A stretch of DNA of 51,298 nucleotides from an uncultured Duncaniella sp. (GCA_910578615.1 CAJTRI010000018.1:1-51298), one strand, 5' to 3'; shown: positions 32,913 through 41,324, counted from the first letter of the stretch. Notes: generated by a model not told the origin, from the sequence alone. Program-made: numbers and translations.

Positions 32913-32987
32913 ATGAACATGTCGTCGGCATATGGTTCAAATCCATTGCCGACGAAATTTTTGTGTGAGAGGCCCGGTAAATCTTAA
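32913..32987 (+). CDS. Candidate 24-codon leader ORF
   Basis: ATG to TAA, 24 codons, starting MNMSSAYGSNPLPTKF and ending ERPGKS, with 10 bases before the methyltransferase ATG. A strong hairpin lies entirely inside the ORF. It could be a leader peptide whose translation opens the hairpin, or simply an open frame in a structured leader. No homology is claimed. Confidence 0.4.
   Translation: MNMSSAYGSNPLPTKFLCERPGKS
32922..32963 (+). promoter_or_regulatory. Terminator-like leader hairpin with a tRNA T-arm loop
   Basis: Outer stem of 9 bp (tcgtcggca 32922-32930 with tgccgacga 32947-32955), one bulged T (32931), inner stem of 4 bp (atgg with ccat), and the 7-base loop TTCAAAT (32936-32942). 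Loop plus closing pairs read GGTTCAAATCC, which is the tRNA T-arm consensus including the G53-C61 pair. Five T residues follow (32958-32962). It can act as an attenuator and as a substrate mimic for the m5U methyltransferase encoded 35 bases downstream. Confidence 0.7.
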
Positions 32988-32997
32988 TATAGAATAA

Positions 32998-34410
32998 ATG
33001 GGTAGAAAGAAAAAGGAATTGCCTGTGCTTGACAATGTGGTTATAACTGATGTAGCCGCCGAGGGAAACGCTCTTGCACGGGTCAACGACATGGTGGTGT
33101 TCATTCCGTTTGGCGCTCCGGGCGATGTGGCCGATGTCAAACTCGATAAGAAGAAAAAGAGTTATGCCGAGGGGCATATAGAGCGGATTGTCACGCCGTC
33201 TACTATAAGGGAAACTCCCCGATGCGGGCATTTTACAGTCTGCGGAGGTTGCCGGTGGCAGCATCTTCCATATAGTTTCCAGCTTGAATGCAAGCAAAAA
33301 CAGGTGCAGGATGCTATTGAGAGGATAGCCAAGGTGCCGTATCCTGGGATAAAACCGATTATCGGTTCGGAGACGATATGGGAATACCGTAACAAAATGG
33401 AATATACTTTCTCCTCCAAGATGTGGCTGACATTTGACCAGCTGCGCTCGGGTGAGGAGTTCCCTGACCGAAGGGCGGCCGGATTCCATATCCCCGGAGG
33501 TTTTGACAAGGTGTTGGATATAAAGAAATGTTATCTGCAACACGACCTCGGAAACCGAATAAGAATATTTATAAAGGAGTTTGGCAAGGAACACGGCTAT
33601 GAATTCTACGATATAAGGGCTAATAGCGGGTTTCTTCGCACGCTGATGATACGTATAGCGGATACCGGCGAGGTCATGGTGGTTTTGTCGGTTGGTGAGG
33701 ATGACAAGGAAAAAATAAACGCGCTTATGGAGTCTGTTGTCTCTGAGTTTCCTGAGATAACATCTATGTCCTATGTTGTGAACACAAAGCTCAATGATAC
33801 CATCTCAGACCTTGACATCTGTCTATACAAAGGACGTCCGTATATAGAAGAAGATATGGAGGGGCTAAGGTTCCGTATAGGCCCGAAGTCATTCTACCAG
33901 ACCAATTCCCGTCAGGCATACAGACTGTACAGTGTCGCACGTGATTTTGCGCGTCTCACGGGCAGTGAGCTTGTATATGACCTTTATACGGGAACTGGTA
34001 CGATAGCCTGCTTCATAGCACGAAATGCGAAGCATGTCGTAGGAATAGAGTATGTGCCAGAGGCCATAGAGGATGCCAAGGTCAACGCTGCCGCTAACTG
34101 TCTTGATAATACCGAGTTCTATGCCGGAGATATGAAGAATGTCCTCACATCTGACTTTATAGCAAGCCACGGACGTCCTGATGTGATGATTGTCGATCCT
34201 CCACGGGCCGGTATGCATGAAGACGTGGTCAAGGTGATTCTTGACGCAGAACCTTCAAGGATTGTATATGTCAGCTGCAATCCTGCGACACAGGCGCGTG
34301 ATGTGGCTCTTCTTTATGAGAAGTATGATATCGAGGCTGTGCAGCCGGTTGACATGTTTCCCCATACCCAGCATGTGGAGAATGTCATAGCCCTCGTGAA
34401 AAGGGATTGA
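32998..34410 (+). CDS. rlmD: m5U RNA methyltransferase, RlmD/TrmA family
   Basis: 470 residues. An N-terminal TRAM domain (about 10-65), a [4Fe-4S] cysteine motif (CGHFTVCGGCRWQHL), a central domain and a C-terminal SAM methyltransferase (YDLYTGTGTIACFIA; DPPRAGMHED; catalytic cysteine in YVSCNPATQARD). The family includes RlmD (23S rRNA U1939), RlmC (U747) and TrmA (tRNA U54), and some RlmD-like enzymes in other lineages act on tRNA U54. The Fe-S motif and TRAM favour the RlmD label, but the T-arm-like hairpin in its leader makes tRNA specificity worth testing. Confidence 0.93.
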   Translation: MGRKKKELPVLDNVVITDVAAEGNALARVNDMVVFIPFGAPGDVADVKLDKKKKSYAEGHIERIVTPSTIRETPRCGHFTVCGGCRWQHLPYSFQLECKQKQVQDAIERIAKVPYPGIKPIIGSETIWEYRNKMEYTFSSKMWLTFDQLRSGEEFPDRRAAGFHIPGGFDKVLDIKKCYLQHDLGNRIRIFIKEFGKEHGYEFYDIRANSGFLRTLMIRIADTGEVMVVLSVGEDDKEKINALMESVVSEFPEITSMSYVVNTKLNDTISDLDICLYKGRPYIEEDMEGLRFRIGPKSFYQTNSRQAYRLYSVARDFARLTGSELVYDLYTGTGTIACFIARNAKHVVGIEYVPEAIEDAKVNAAANCLDNTEFYAGDMKNVLTSDFIASHGRPDVMIVDPPRAGMHEDVVKVILDAEPSRIVYVSCNPATQARDVALLYEKYDIEAVQPVDMFPHTQHVENVIALVKRD

Positions 34411-34425
34411 TTTTATTGATTGACC

Positions 34426-34465
34426 CAACTTTCCCTCTTTACAGACAATAAAAGAGGGAAAGTTG
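34426..34465 (+). terminator. Hairpin after rlmD
   Basis: A 15-bp perfect stem (34426-34440 with 34451-34465, arm caactttccctcttt), loop of 10 bases, 15 bases past the rlmD stop. The following bases are A/T-rich but no continuous T-run is present. Probably ends the rlmD transcript. Confidence 0.65.
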
Positions 34466-34472
34466 AGTTAAT

Positions 34473-34494
34473 ATAATGTGTATAATCACATTAT
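34473..34494. promoter_or_regulatory. Inverted repeat upstream of porV
   Basis: The arms ATAATGTG (34473-34480) and CACATTAT (34487-34494) are perfect complements around a 6-base spacer tataat, ending 7 bases before the porV ATG. The size and symmetry fit a dimeric regulator site; a small RNA hairpin at the start codon is the alternative. No TAnnTTTG box is visible here. Confidence 0.5.
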
Positions 34495-34501
34495 TTTCAC
34501 G

Positions 34502-35701
34502 ATGAATTTTTCAAACAAGATATTTCTGTCGCTTTGTCTTACAGGAGGTGTAACAATGAACGTCGCCGCCCAGGATAAGAACGATTTCAACCCTATCCAG
34601 ACAGGTGTGACATCGCTTGGGATTGCCCCTGATGCCCGAGGCGCCTCAATGGGTGATCTTGGTGCGGCTACCGACCCCGATGTCAACAGCCAGTTTTGGA
34701 ATCCGTCAAAATATGCTTTCGCTTACAGTAGCGGAGGGGTGGGGATAAGCTATACCCCTTGGCTCAGAAAACTTGTGAACGATATCTTCCTGGCCAATCT
34801 TTCAGGTTATTGGAAACTTGGCAGTGAAGACAATCAGGCTGTCTCTGCCTCGTTGCGCTACTTTTCTCTCGGAGAGGTCGCGCTGACTAATCAGGGTGAA
34901 ACTGGTGGTCAGACGCTCAATCCTTATGAAATGTCTTTTGACGTGGGATATTCGCGTAAACTTTCCGAAAAGTTCTCGATGGGTGTGGTGTTTAGGTATA
35001 TCTATTCCGACCTTGGCTTTTCAGATAGTTATGCAGGTGACCAGTCCACCGGGGCATCGGCTTTTTCAGCCGATATTTCTGGTTACTACACGACATATCC
35101 TATTATCGGCCGTAACGAATGCCAGTGGGCATGGGGTTTTGACATATCCAATATCGGTTCGAAGGTGAACTACAATCATGGTGACAATCCCGCGTTTCTT
35201 CCGACAAATCTACGTGTGGGAACATCTTTCACATTTCCTCTTGCCGACTACCACAACCTCGCGCTTAACCTTGATCTCAATAAACTACTCGTACCTACCA
35301 TGCCGCGCCGTGATGACTTCGAAGAAGGCACGGATGGTGAGATTGCTTATGTAAAGGCTTACGAGGACTGGCAGAACATGTCTTCTATAAAAGGCATATT
35401 CAAGTCGTTTGGTGATGCACCCGGCGGCATGTCAGAAGAATTCAGGGAAATCTCCTTCTCTCTCGGTGCCGAATACAGCTATAACCAGCAGTTTTTTCTT
35501 CGTGCGGGATATTATTACCAGAATCCGACAAAAGGTAATCTGCAATATTTCGGAATCGGAGCCGGCTTTGCCCTCAACGTCCTGCGTCTTGATGCATCAT
35601 ATATGCTTTCGACAGCCCAGACTTCGCCACTTGACCAGACATTACGTTTTACATTGGCCTTCGATATGGACGGTCTTAAAGAAATCTTCGGTAAAAGATA
35701 A
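34502..35701 (+). CDS. porV: Type IX secretion outer-membrane protein PorV
   Basis: 399 residues from MNFSNKIFLSL; the ATG-like GTG at 34478 adds only a non-signal extension. Signal peptide to about residue 24 (VAAQ). The mature start NPIQTGVTSLGIAPDARGA, then MGDLGAATDPDVNSQFWNPS and SYTPWLRKLVNDIFLA, is diagnostic of PorV/LptO, a FadL-like beta-barrel that shuttles T9SS cargo from the translocon to the attachment complex. ispF follows 8 bases later, as in other Bacteroidales. Confidence 0.95.
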   Translation: MNFSNKIFLSLCLTGGVTMNVAAQDKNDFNPIQTGVTSLGIAPDARGASMGDLGAATDPDVNSQFWNPSKYAFAYSSGGVGISYTPWLRKLVNDIFLANLSGYWKLGSEDNQAVSASLRYFSLGEVALTNQGETGGQTLNPYEMSFDVGYSRKLSEKFSMGVVFRYIYSDLGFSDSYAGDQSTGASAFSADISGYYTTYPIIGRNECQWAWGFDISNIGSKVNYNHGDNPAFLPTNLRVGTSFTFPLADYHNLALNLDLNKLLVPTMPRRDDFEEGTDGEIAYVKAYEDWQNMSSIKGIFKSFGDAPGGMSEEFREISFSLGAEYSYNQQFFLRAGYYYQNPTKGNLQYFGIGAGFALNVLRLDASYMLSTAQTSPLDQTLRFTLAFDMDGLKEIFGKR

Positions 35702-35709
35702 TCAGATTT

Positions 35710-36177
35710 ATGAGATGCGGACTCGGATATGATGTTCATCGTCTTGTAGAAGGACGGGAACTTGTGCTTTGCGGTGTAAAGGTTCCATATGAGCTTGGAC
35801 TGCTCGGACATAGTGACGCGGATGTCGCGCTTCATGCTCTTGCCGATGCCCTGCTCGGAGCGGCTGCCATGAGGGATATAGGCTACTATTTTCCTGACAC
35901 GGATCCGCAGTTTGAGGGCGCTGATTCCCGTAAGCTTCTGAGACGTGTCGTAGAGCTTATTGCCGGAAAGGGGTACAAAGTGAACAATGTGGACATAACC
36001 ATCATAGCCCAAAGACCGAAACTGCTTGGCTTCATTCCCGAGATGATTGAGACAGTGGCGGCAGATCTGGGTGTCTCGCCAGATGCCGTGTCAGTCAAGG
36101 CTACCACCACCGAGCGTCTTGGATTTGAAGGGCGTGGAGAGGGTATATCGGCTCAGGCTATTGCCACTATTGAATAA
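35710..36177 (+). CDS. ispF: 2-C-methyl-D-erythritol 2,4-cyclodiphosphate synthase
   Basis: 155 residues, normal length. It forms the cyclodiphosphate of the non-mevalonate isoprenoid pathway. Metal and substrate residues are in GYDVHRLVEGR, LLGHSDADVALHALADALLGA and GYYFPDTDPQ, and the C-terminal ATTTERLGFEGRGEGI is the family end block. Probably co-transcribed with porV. Confidence 0.97.
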   Translation: MRCGLGYDVHRLVEGRELVLCGVKVPYELGLLGHSDADVALHALADALLGAAAMRDIGYYFPDTDPQFEGADSRKLLRRVVELIAGKGYKVNNVDITIIAQRPKLLGFIPEMIETVAADLGVSPDAVSVKATTTERLGFEGRGEGISAQAIATIE

Positions 36178-36215
36178 ATTGGCCTGATGAGGCTGACTAT
36201 TCCTTGGAAAATTGC

Positions 36216-36223
36216 TAACTTTG
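36216..36223 (+). promoter_or_regulatory. -7 box directly before the polyferredoxin gene
   Basis: TAACTTTG followed by 7 bases and ATG 36231. The mRNA would begin at the start codon. No -33 element is obvious. Confidence 0.5.
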
Positions 36224-36230
36224 CGGTGTG

Positions 36231-37784
36231 ATGGCAAAGATTACACCGAACATATTGCGTTGGAGCCGTATAATAACGGCTATAATTGTTACAGCGTTAC
36301 TTACAGCCGTGCTTACCAGCCATGGGATGGCGGCTCCGAGATTTGCCGGATTTCTGGCCAAGATCCAGTTTCTTCCTGCCGCCATGGCCTTTTCGGTAGT
36401 GACAGTCATCGTGATTCTGATAGCTACTCTTGCTTTCGGGCGTATATACTGTTCGGTATTATGTCCTCTCGGGGCTTTTCAGGATTTTTTTGCACGTGTA
36501 TCGCGTCTTGGCCCTAATCATCGGAGAAGGCGGTATCACTATTGTGAGCCTGCCACAAAACTGCGTAACCTCACACTGTCCATAGTTGTTCTCTCCATAT
36601 TGCTGGGAATTTCCCTGATAGTGTCATTTCTTGATCCTTATAGCATATATTCGAGAGGATGTGCCTATCTGCTCCAACCGGAGTGGATATGGCTCTCAAA
36701 TTTCTTTTTGTCTAAGCCTGTAACTATGGCCGCAGCATCGGTGACAGGAATTGTAAGTTCATTGATTGTGCTCGGAGCTATCGCTTGTGCAGCCTCTCTT
36801 CGTGGACGCTTGTTCTGCAACACGCTGTGTCCTGTCGGAACCACTCTCGGATATGTCTCGAAATATTCTATTTTTAGGATTGATATAGATACTGACAAAT
36901 GCATTCAGTGCAGGGAGTGTGAACATGTCTGCAAGGCGCAATGCATAGATCTCGTATCCCATGTGGTTGATTCATCACGCTGTGTTGACTGTTTTGATTG
37001 TCTGCCGGTATGCCCCAATGATGCCATCCATTATACATGGACGCGTCATCAGCTCTCGATACCTATGATGATGCGCAGTCGCGGTTCTCTTGCCGGGAGT
37101 GCGGCCGGAATGGGGGCAGGACATCTTGATACCAATTCACCGTCAGATGTTCCCGGAGCCAGACTTGTGCTTGACCGCCGTGCATTCCTTGCCACAGGAC
37201 TCGTTATCGCCGTATCCCCGGTGGTGGCGAAGGCCAAGCGGGCCGCGAGGATGGTGGGAGGACTGTCGGAAGGGCAGGTCTCGTCAAAACCGTCTGTACC
37301 AGTAACTCCTCCGGGGGTGTCTGACCGTCAGGAATTCTTGGAACGTTGCACCGGCTGCGGCCTATGTATATCCCATTGTATGACAGGCGTTTTGAGACCT
37401 TCCACAACGGAATATGGATTACTCCGTGTACTTCACCCGGTCAAGAATTATGACATAGCCCGTTGCGGTGTCGGATGTACGAGATGCACGCATCTTTGTC
37501 CCACTGGTGCGCTACGTCCTCTGACAAAGGAGGAAAAACGTCATTCTCCTGTCGGGCTTGCAAGGGTTACCCTTTCGGAATGTATGTCTTATTCCGATGG
37601 TATTCGGTGTGGGAAATGTGCAGAGGCTTGCAGCCTTGAAGCCATTGTCATGGCTGACAGAGGTGTTGTCAGTCGTGGGCCTGCACCCGTGGTCGACCCC
37701 GGATTATGTATAGGCTGTGGTTCGTGTCAGTTCGTATGTCCCTCCAAGCCATATAAGGCTATAATCGTCAATGGTCTCTCCTGA
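36231..37784 (+). CDS. Membrane polyferredoxin, NapH-NapG-like fusion
   Basis: 517 residues. The N-terminal half is NapH-like, with membrane helices (about 10-30, 55-75, 110-130, 165-190), CSVLCPLGAFQDF, CNTLCPVGTTLGYV and two [4Fe-4S] motifs (CIQCRECEHVCKAQC; CVDCFDCLPVCPNDAI). Then comes an internal twin-arginine-like segment (DRRAFLATGLVIAVSP) and a NapG-like tail with four more cluster motifs (CTGCGLCISHCMTG; CTRCTHLCPTGAL; CGKCAEACSLEAI; CIGCGSCQFVCPSKP). It should pass electrons from menaquinol to a periplasmic partner, but no terminal reductase is in the window. First gene of an operon with thyA and folA. Confidence 0.85.
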   Translation: MAKITPNILRWSRIITAIIVTALLTAVLTSHGMAAPRFAGFLAKIQFLPAAMAFSVVTVIVILIATLAFGRIYCSVLCPLGAFQDFFARVSRLGPNHRRRRYHYCEPATKLRNLTLSIVVLSILLGISLIVSFLDPYSIYSRGCAYLLQPEWIWLSNFFLSKPVTMAAASVTGIVSSLIVLGAIACAASLRGRLFCNTLCPVGTTLGYVSKYSIFRIDIDTDKCIQCRECEHVCKAQCIDLVSHVVDSSRCVDCFDCLPVCPNDAIHYTWTRHQLSIPMMMRSRGSLAGSAAGMGAGHLDTNSPSDVPGARLVLDRRAFLATGLVIAVSPVVAKAKRAARMVGGLSEGQVSSKPSVPVTPPGVSDRQEFLERCTGCGLCISHCMTGVLRPSTTEYGLLRVLHPVKNYDIARCGVGCTRCTHLCPTGALRPLTKEEKRHSPVGLARVTLSECMSYSDGIRCGKCAEACSLEAIVMADRGVVSRGPAPVVDPGLCIGCGSCQFVCPSKPYKAIIVNGLS

Positions 37785-37799
37785 TTTTTAGATTATTAT

Positions 37800-38594
37800 A
37801 TGAAGCAATATCTCGACCTGTTAAACAAGATAATGACCGAAGGCATTGACCGTGGAGACCGCACAGGTACAGGTACTCGCAGCATCTTCGGTCACCAGAT
37901 GCGGTTTGATCTTGGTGAAGGATTCCCTCTTCTGACCACCAAAAAGTTGCATCTCAAGTCTATAATATATGAGCTGCTATGGTTTCTAAAAGGTGATACC
38001 AATGTGAAATATCTTCAAGAGCACGGCGTAAGGATATGGAACGAATGGGCACGTCCTGACGGAGATCTCGGGCATGTCTACGGCTATCAGTGGCGGTCGT
38101 GGCCTGACTATAATGGCGGACACATAGACCAGATTAAGGAAGTTGTAGAAACTATCGGTAGGAACCCGGAGTCAAGGCGTATGATAGTCAGTGCCTGGAA
38201 TGTGGCCGATATTCCGGGGATGGCTCTACCTCCGTGTCATCTGCTGTTTCAGTTCTATGTGGCTGACGGAAGGCTCTCGCTAATGCTGTATCAGCGAAGC
38301 GCCGACTGTTTTCTTGGCGTGCCTTTCAATATTGCATCTTATTCATTGCTCCTTATGATGGTCGCGCAGGTCACAGGATTAAAACCGGGCGAATTTATTC
38401 ACACTCTCGGAGACACGCATATCTATCATAATCATTTCGAACAGGTCAGGACTCAGCTTGGACGAACTCCCGGCAGACTTCCTCGAATGGTGCTTAATCC
38501 TGAGATTAAGGATATTCTGGATTTCAGATATGAGGATTTTACCCTTCTGGATTATGAGGCACAGCCACACATAAAAGGGGAGGTGGCCATATGA
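37800..38594 (+). CDS. thyA: Thymidylate synthase
   Basis: 264 residues, the same length as the E. coli enzyme. It methylates dUMP with methylene-tetrahydrofolate and releases dihydrofolate. The catalytic Cys146 lies in ALPPCHLLFQFYV; QRSADCFLGVPFNIASY and HTLGDTHIYHNH are the dUMP-binding blocks. It overlaps folA, which regenerates tetrahydrofolate, by 4 bases. Confidence 0.98.
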   Translation: MKQYLDLLNKIMTEGIDRGDRTGTGTRSIFGHQMRFDLGEGFPLLTTKKLHLKSIIYELLWFLKGDTNVKYLQEHGVRIWNEWARPDGDLGHVYGYQWRSWPDYNGGHIDQIKEVVETIGRNPESRRMIVSAWNVADIPGMALPPCHLLFQFYVADGRLSLMLYQRSADCFLGVPFNIASYSLLLMMVAQVTGLKPGEFIHTLGDTHIYHNHFEQVRTQLGRTPGRLPRMVLNPEIKDILDFRYEDFTLLDYEAQPHIKGEVAI

Positions 38595-39067
38595 AGCTTA
38601 TCTTGATAGTCGCTTCGACGCGTGATCTCGCCATTGGTCACGGTGGAGACCTTCTGTATCATATTTCCGCTGATCTTAAACGATTTAAGGCTTTGACAAC
38701 AGGTCATCCCATTATTATGGGACGTAAGACTTTCGAGTCTTTTCCTAACGGCCCTCTGCCCGGAAGGCGTAACATAGTCCTTACCCGGTCGGATAATTAT
38801 AAGCCTGCAGGTGCCGAGGTGGTTCATTCATTTGAAGAGGCTGTGAGTCTCTGTGCCGGTGAGGAGAAAGCTTTTGTAATTGGCGGAGGCGAGATTTATC
38901 GGCTTGCCATGCCGTATGCCGATGAGATAGAGATGACGCTTATTGATGACGTGTGTCCTGACGCTGATATAAGGTTCCCGGACATAACCCTCCCGGAAGT
39001 CGATTTTACAGAGACTGACCCTAAAAGCGGTGTCCGTTATTGCTTTTTATCATTGATTCCGAAATAA
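38591..39067 (+). CDS. folA: Dihydrofolate reductase
   Basis: 158 residues. It reduces dihydrofolate with NADPH, completing the thymidylate cycle with thyA just before it. Blocks seen are IGHGGDLLYHISADLKRFK with the active-site acid, GHPIIMGRKTFESFP and FVIGGGEIYRLAMPYADE. The 3' end overlaps the convergent EFR1 ferredoxin gene by 31 bases. Confidence 0.97.
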   Translation: MKLILIVASTRDLAIGHGGDLLYHISADLKRFKALTTGHPIIMGRKTFESFPNGPLPGRRNIVLTRSDNYKPAGAEVVHSFEEAVSLCAGEEKAFVIGGGEIYRLAMPYADEIEMTLIDDVCPDADIRFPDITLPEVDFTETDPKSGVRYCFLSLIPK

Positions 39068-39810
39068 TATTGCCCCTTACCTCCTGTAAATAGGCCGTAG
39101 CTGACGGCTTTTACTGGACAGACATGATAACAAGCCAGGCATCCGCAGCAATCCTTTCTCCATTGCGGATGTCCGGCTTGCATCGATATGTTGGACATCG
39201 GACACGCTTTTATACATTTCCCGCATGAAATGCATCTGTCAGACACTCTGAACCAGGAGGAATTGACAAGTCGTTTCATGAAGACAGGATATATAGCCTG
39301 TGTCTTTAACCCAGGAAAAACTCCGGCTTTGACATCTGAGATTGTTGATCCTTCTGATATTTTTCTTGCAATCTCTGCAACCCTTGACGGGAATTTGTCA
39401 AGCTTTGTCCGGCAGACTTCTTTCGGGTCGACATCGAAGAATGGAAATGCGACATATGTGTTGGGCATGATTACCGAGTAAGCACCTGTTGCATTCCAAG
39501 CTCTTTTTTCAATTTCATTTCTCCACATCTCTTCTGTCTTACCGCAGTCATCGCCACAGGTGACGACCATATGATGGCGCAGGTTCTGACGGTTGAACGA
39601 GGCGTGTCGTATAATCTTTCTGACTATCGGAGGTACGCCCCACGAATGGACTGGAAAAATCCATATTATGTCATTGTCTCCATCCGGGATGATGAAGTTT
39701 TCTCCGTCACGCATCTTGTGGGAGAGAAGCGTGACGGTCATTCCTGTTTCCTCGCCGAGCTTTTTGGCCACCGCCCGGCTGTTGCCTGTGCCTGAGAAGC
39801 AAAGAATCAT
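39037..39810 (-). CDS. EFR1-family flavodoxin/ferredoxin fusion
   Basis: 257 residues. The N-terminal flavodoxin-like domain starts with MILCFSGTGNSRAVAKKL, an FMN phosphate loop. The C-terminal third has two [4Fe-4S] motifs, CISCGKCIKACPMSNI and CCGCLACYHVCPVKAV. This arrangement defines the EFR1 family of putative electron carriers. It overlaps the DUF2027-Smr stop by 4 bases. The redox partners are unknown. Confidence 0.9.
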   Translation of the reverse strand: MILCFSGTGNSRAVAKKLGEETGMTVTLLSHKMRDGENFIIPDGDNDIIWIFPVHSWGVPPIVRKIIRHASFNRQNLRHHMVVTCGDDCGKTEEMWRNEIEKRAWNATGAYSVIMPNTYVAFPFFDVDPKEVCRTKLDKFPSRVAEIARKISEGSTISDVKAGVFPGLKTQAIYPVFMKRLVNSSWFRVSDRCISCGKCIKACPMSNISMQAGHPQWRKDCCGCLACYHVCPVKAVSYGLFTGGKGQYYFGINDKKQ

Positions 39811-40859
39811 CGGATTGTTACCTGTGTGGCTCCGAAGCCATATTCTCTGAACGAGGCGTCTTGGACATCGTGACCTTTGTAACGGTGATTGAGTTCTTTT
39901 ATGAGCGCGTTTCGCAGCACGCCCTCGCCCTTGCCGTGTATGAACACGATTCTTTGACCATGTTTTTTTAGGTTGGCATCCATTGTTTTTCTGAACTCGT
40001 CAATCTGGAGATTGAGTATGTCTGCCGGCGAAAGCCCGGCTGTGGTGTCAACGAGTTCGTTGATGTGGAGGTCTATCTCGATGACGTCAGGGCATTTTTG
40101 TTTTTTGACAGGTTGTTTTAGAGGTCGGTCGACAGCTTTTTTCTTTTTTATACCTTCCTCTATGCGGCTCGAATCAAGAACCATTCGAGAACGCGGTACG
40201 TCGTTTGTCACAATGTCAACGGATATTACCTCCTTATCGAAATACATGTTTTTGCGGAAACAGTGTAGCTTGAAGAACTTGGTGGTGTCAAGCGAAGTCT
40301 CTACCGCTACCGGGGATTTCATGCGGAATTCGCGCCCCTCTTTGAATGCTATGAACTGGATGGCTATTCGATCCATTTCGGGCAGATCGTTTCCGGCTAT
40401 CTCTTCTAAGAATATCTGTATGTTAGGCTCTACCACGCCGGCGTAGCGCGTAGTCCATCCTTCCGCTCCGTCGGCACGGGTGAGATATGTGAAATACAGA
40501 TAATAGTTCGAGTCATTGACAAGATATGTGTCAAATGTCGATGTATTGAGATGTTTTATGTCTGTCGGTTCATAGGCCAGCACCACATTGAGCTTATCTC
40601 CTTCCGAAGTCTCTTCCACCGTTGGGCGGGGTTTTGACTCGGATTTCTCGTTTCGTGTATGAGAGTCCACAGTCGGAGTCTGGGATGCTGCGACACGGCG
40701 TTCGGTTTCCTCTGCGGGAGCCACAACCACACACTCGCGTAGGAGGGTAGGTGTCTCAAAACCGTCATCGTCCACATATGCGATATTTCCCTCTATTCTT
40801 TTTATGACGCCACCTCCGATAGAGTTAAGGAAGCGTACGCGGTCGCCGATCTTTGCCAT
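39807..40859 (-). CDS. DUF2027 and Smr-domain protein
   Basis: 350 residues. The N-terminus MAKIGDRVRFLNSIGGGVI is the DUF2027 start with an SH3-like fold. The middle is a beta domain rich in charged residues, and residues about 270-350 form an Smr domain (EIDLHINELVDTT; VFIHGKGEGVLRNAL with the HGxG motif). Smr domains bind or cut nucleic acid; some act on stalled ribosomes or branched DNA. The two-domain form is typical for Bacteroidetes. Role not known. Confidence 0.9.
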   Translation of the reverse strand: MAKIGDRVRFLNSIGGGVIKRIEGNIAYVDDDGFETPTLLRECVVVAPAEETERRVAASQTPTVDSHTRNEKSESKPRPTVEETSEGDKLNVVLAYEPTDIKHLNTSTFDTYLVNDSNYYLYFTYLTRADGAEGWTTRYAGVVEPNIQIFLEEIAGNDLPEMDRIAIQFIAFKEGREFRMKSPVAVETSLDTTKFFKLHCFRKNMYFDKEVISVDIVTNDVPRSRMVLDSSRIEEGIKKKKAVDRPLKQPVKKQKCPDVIEIDLHINELVDTTAGLSPADILNLQIDEFRKTMDANLKKHGQRIVFIHGKGEGVLRNALIKELNHRYKGHDVQDASFREYGFGATQVTIR

Positions 40860-40925
40860 AATCCTTATTTTTTCTGTTCGATATTATCTTAAAAAGGCCA
40901 TCTTTTATTGGTAGAGCCATATGCC

Positions 40926-41324
40926 TCAGTCAATGTAGGCCCCCTCTGCAAGTAGTTCGCTGTATCCACGGTTGAAATAGTGACGCTCGAAGTCTCGAGG
41001 ACGGAGTATGCGTGAATCATAGATGACAAGATCAAGGTCTATGACCACAGAGTCCTCTCTGTCCCGTTCGGGGGTGCGTCCCTGCATTGATTCCCAGTCT
41101 TTCAGGAATGTTACCAGCTGGTCGGAGGTCATGTTTGTCAGGCCGTGAACCACAGCGTTAGTGTAAGTTGTCCCGTCTCCCGAAACAGCCGGTGATTCAT
41201 ATATTGACGATACTTTGAATGATGCGAGACGGTCGCTGAGATACTTTATAGCCTTCTGTACACGCTCTTCACGGTCGGGAGAATTGCTCCCGAGGCTTAT
41301 AGTACATGATATGGTACGATCCAT
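40926..41324 (-). CDS. folK: 6-Hydroxymethyl-7,8-dihydropterin pyrophosphokinase
   Basis: 132 residues, shorter than the usual 150-160. It transfers pyrophosphate from ATP to the pterin in folate synthesis. Blocks seen are SLGSNSPDREERVQKAI, YTNAVVHG and GRTPERDREDSVVIDLDLVI with the Mg-binding aspartates. The C-terminal part after RDFERHYFNRGYSELL is short but ends naturally. It lies between tex (23-base gap) and DUF2027-Smr (66 bases). Confidence 0.9.
   Translation of the reverse strand: MDRTISCTISLGSNSPDREERVQKAIKYLSDRLASFKVSSIYESPAVSGDGTTYTNAVVHGLTNMTSDQLVTFLKDWESMQGRTPERDREDSVVIDLDLVIYDSRILRPRDFERHYFNRGYSELLAEGAYID

Noticed and set aside
32932..32946. A real tRNA gene around GGTTCAAATCC
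   Set aside because: The sequence 5' of the loop pairs directly with the 3' side. No D arm, anticodon arm or acceptor 5' half is found upstream at tRNA distance, so it is a hairpin, not a tRNA.
32896..33594. 232-codon minus-strand ORF over the rlmD leader and 5' part
   Set aside because: Antisense to a well-supported gene, no family character, and it would overlap the leader promoter region. Shadow frame.
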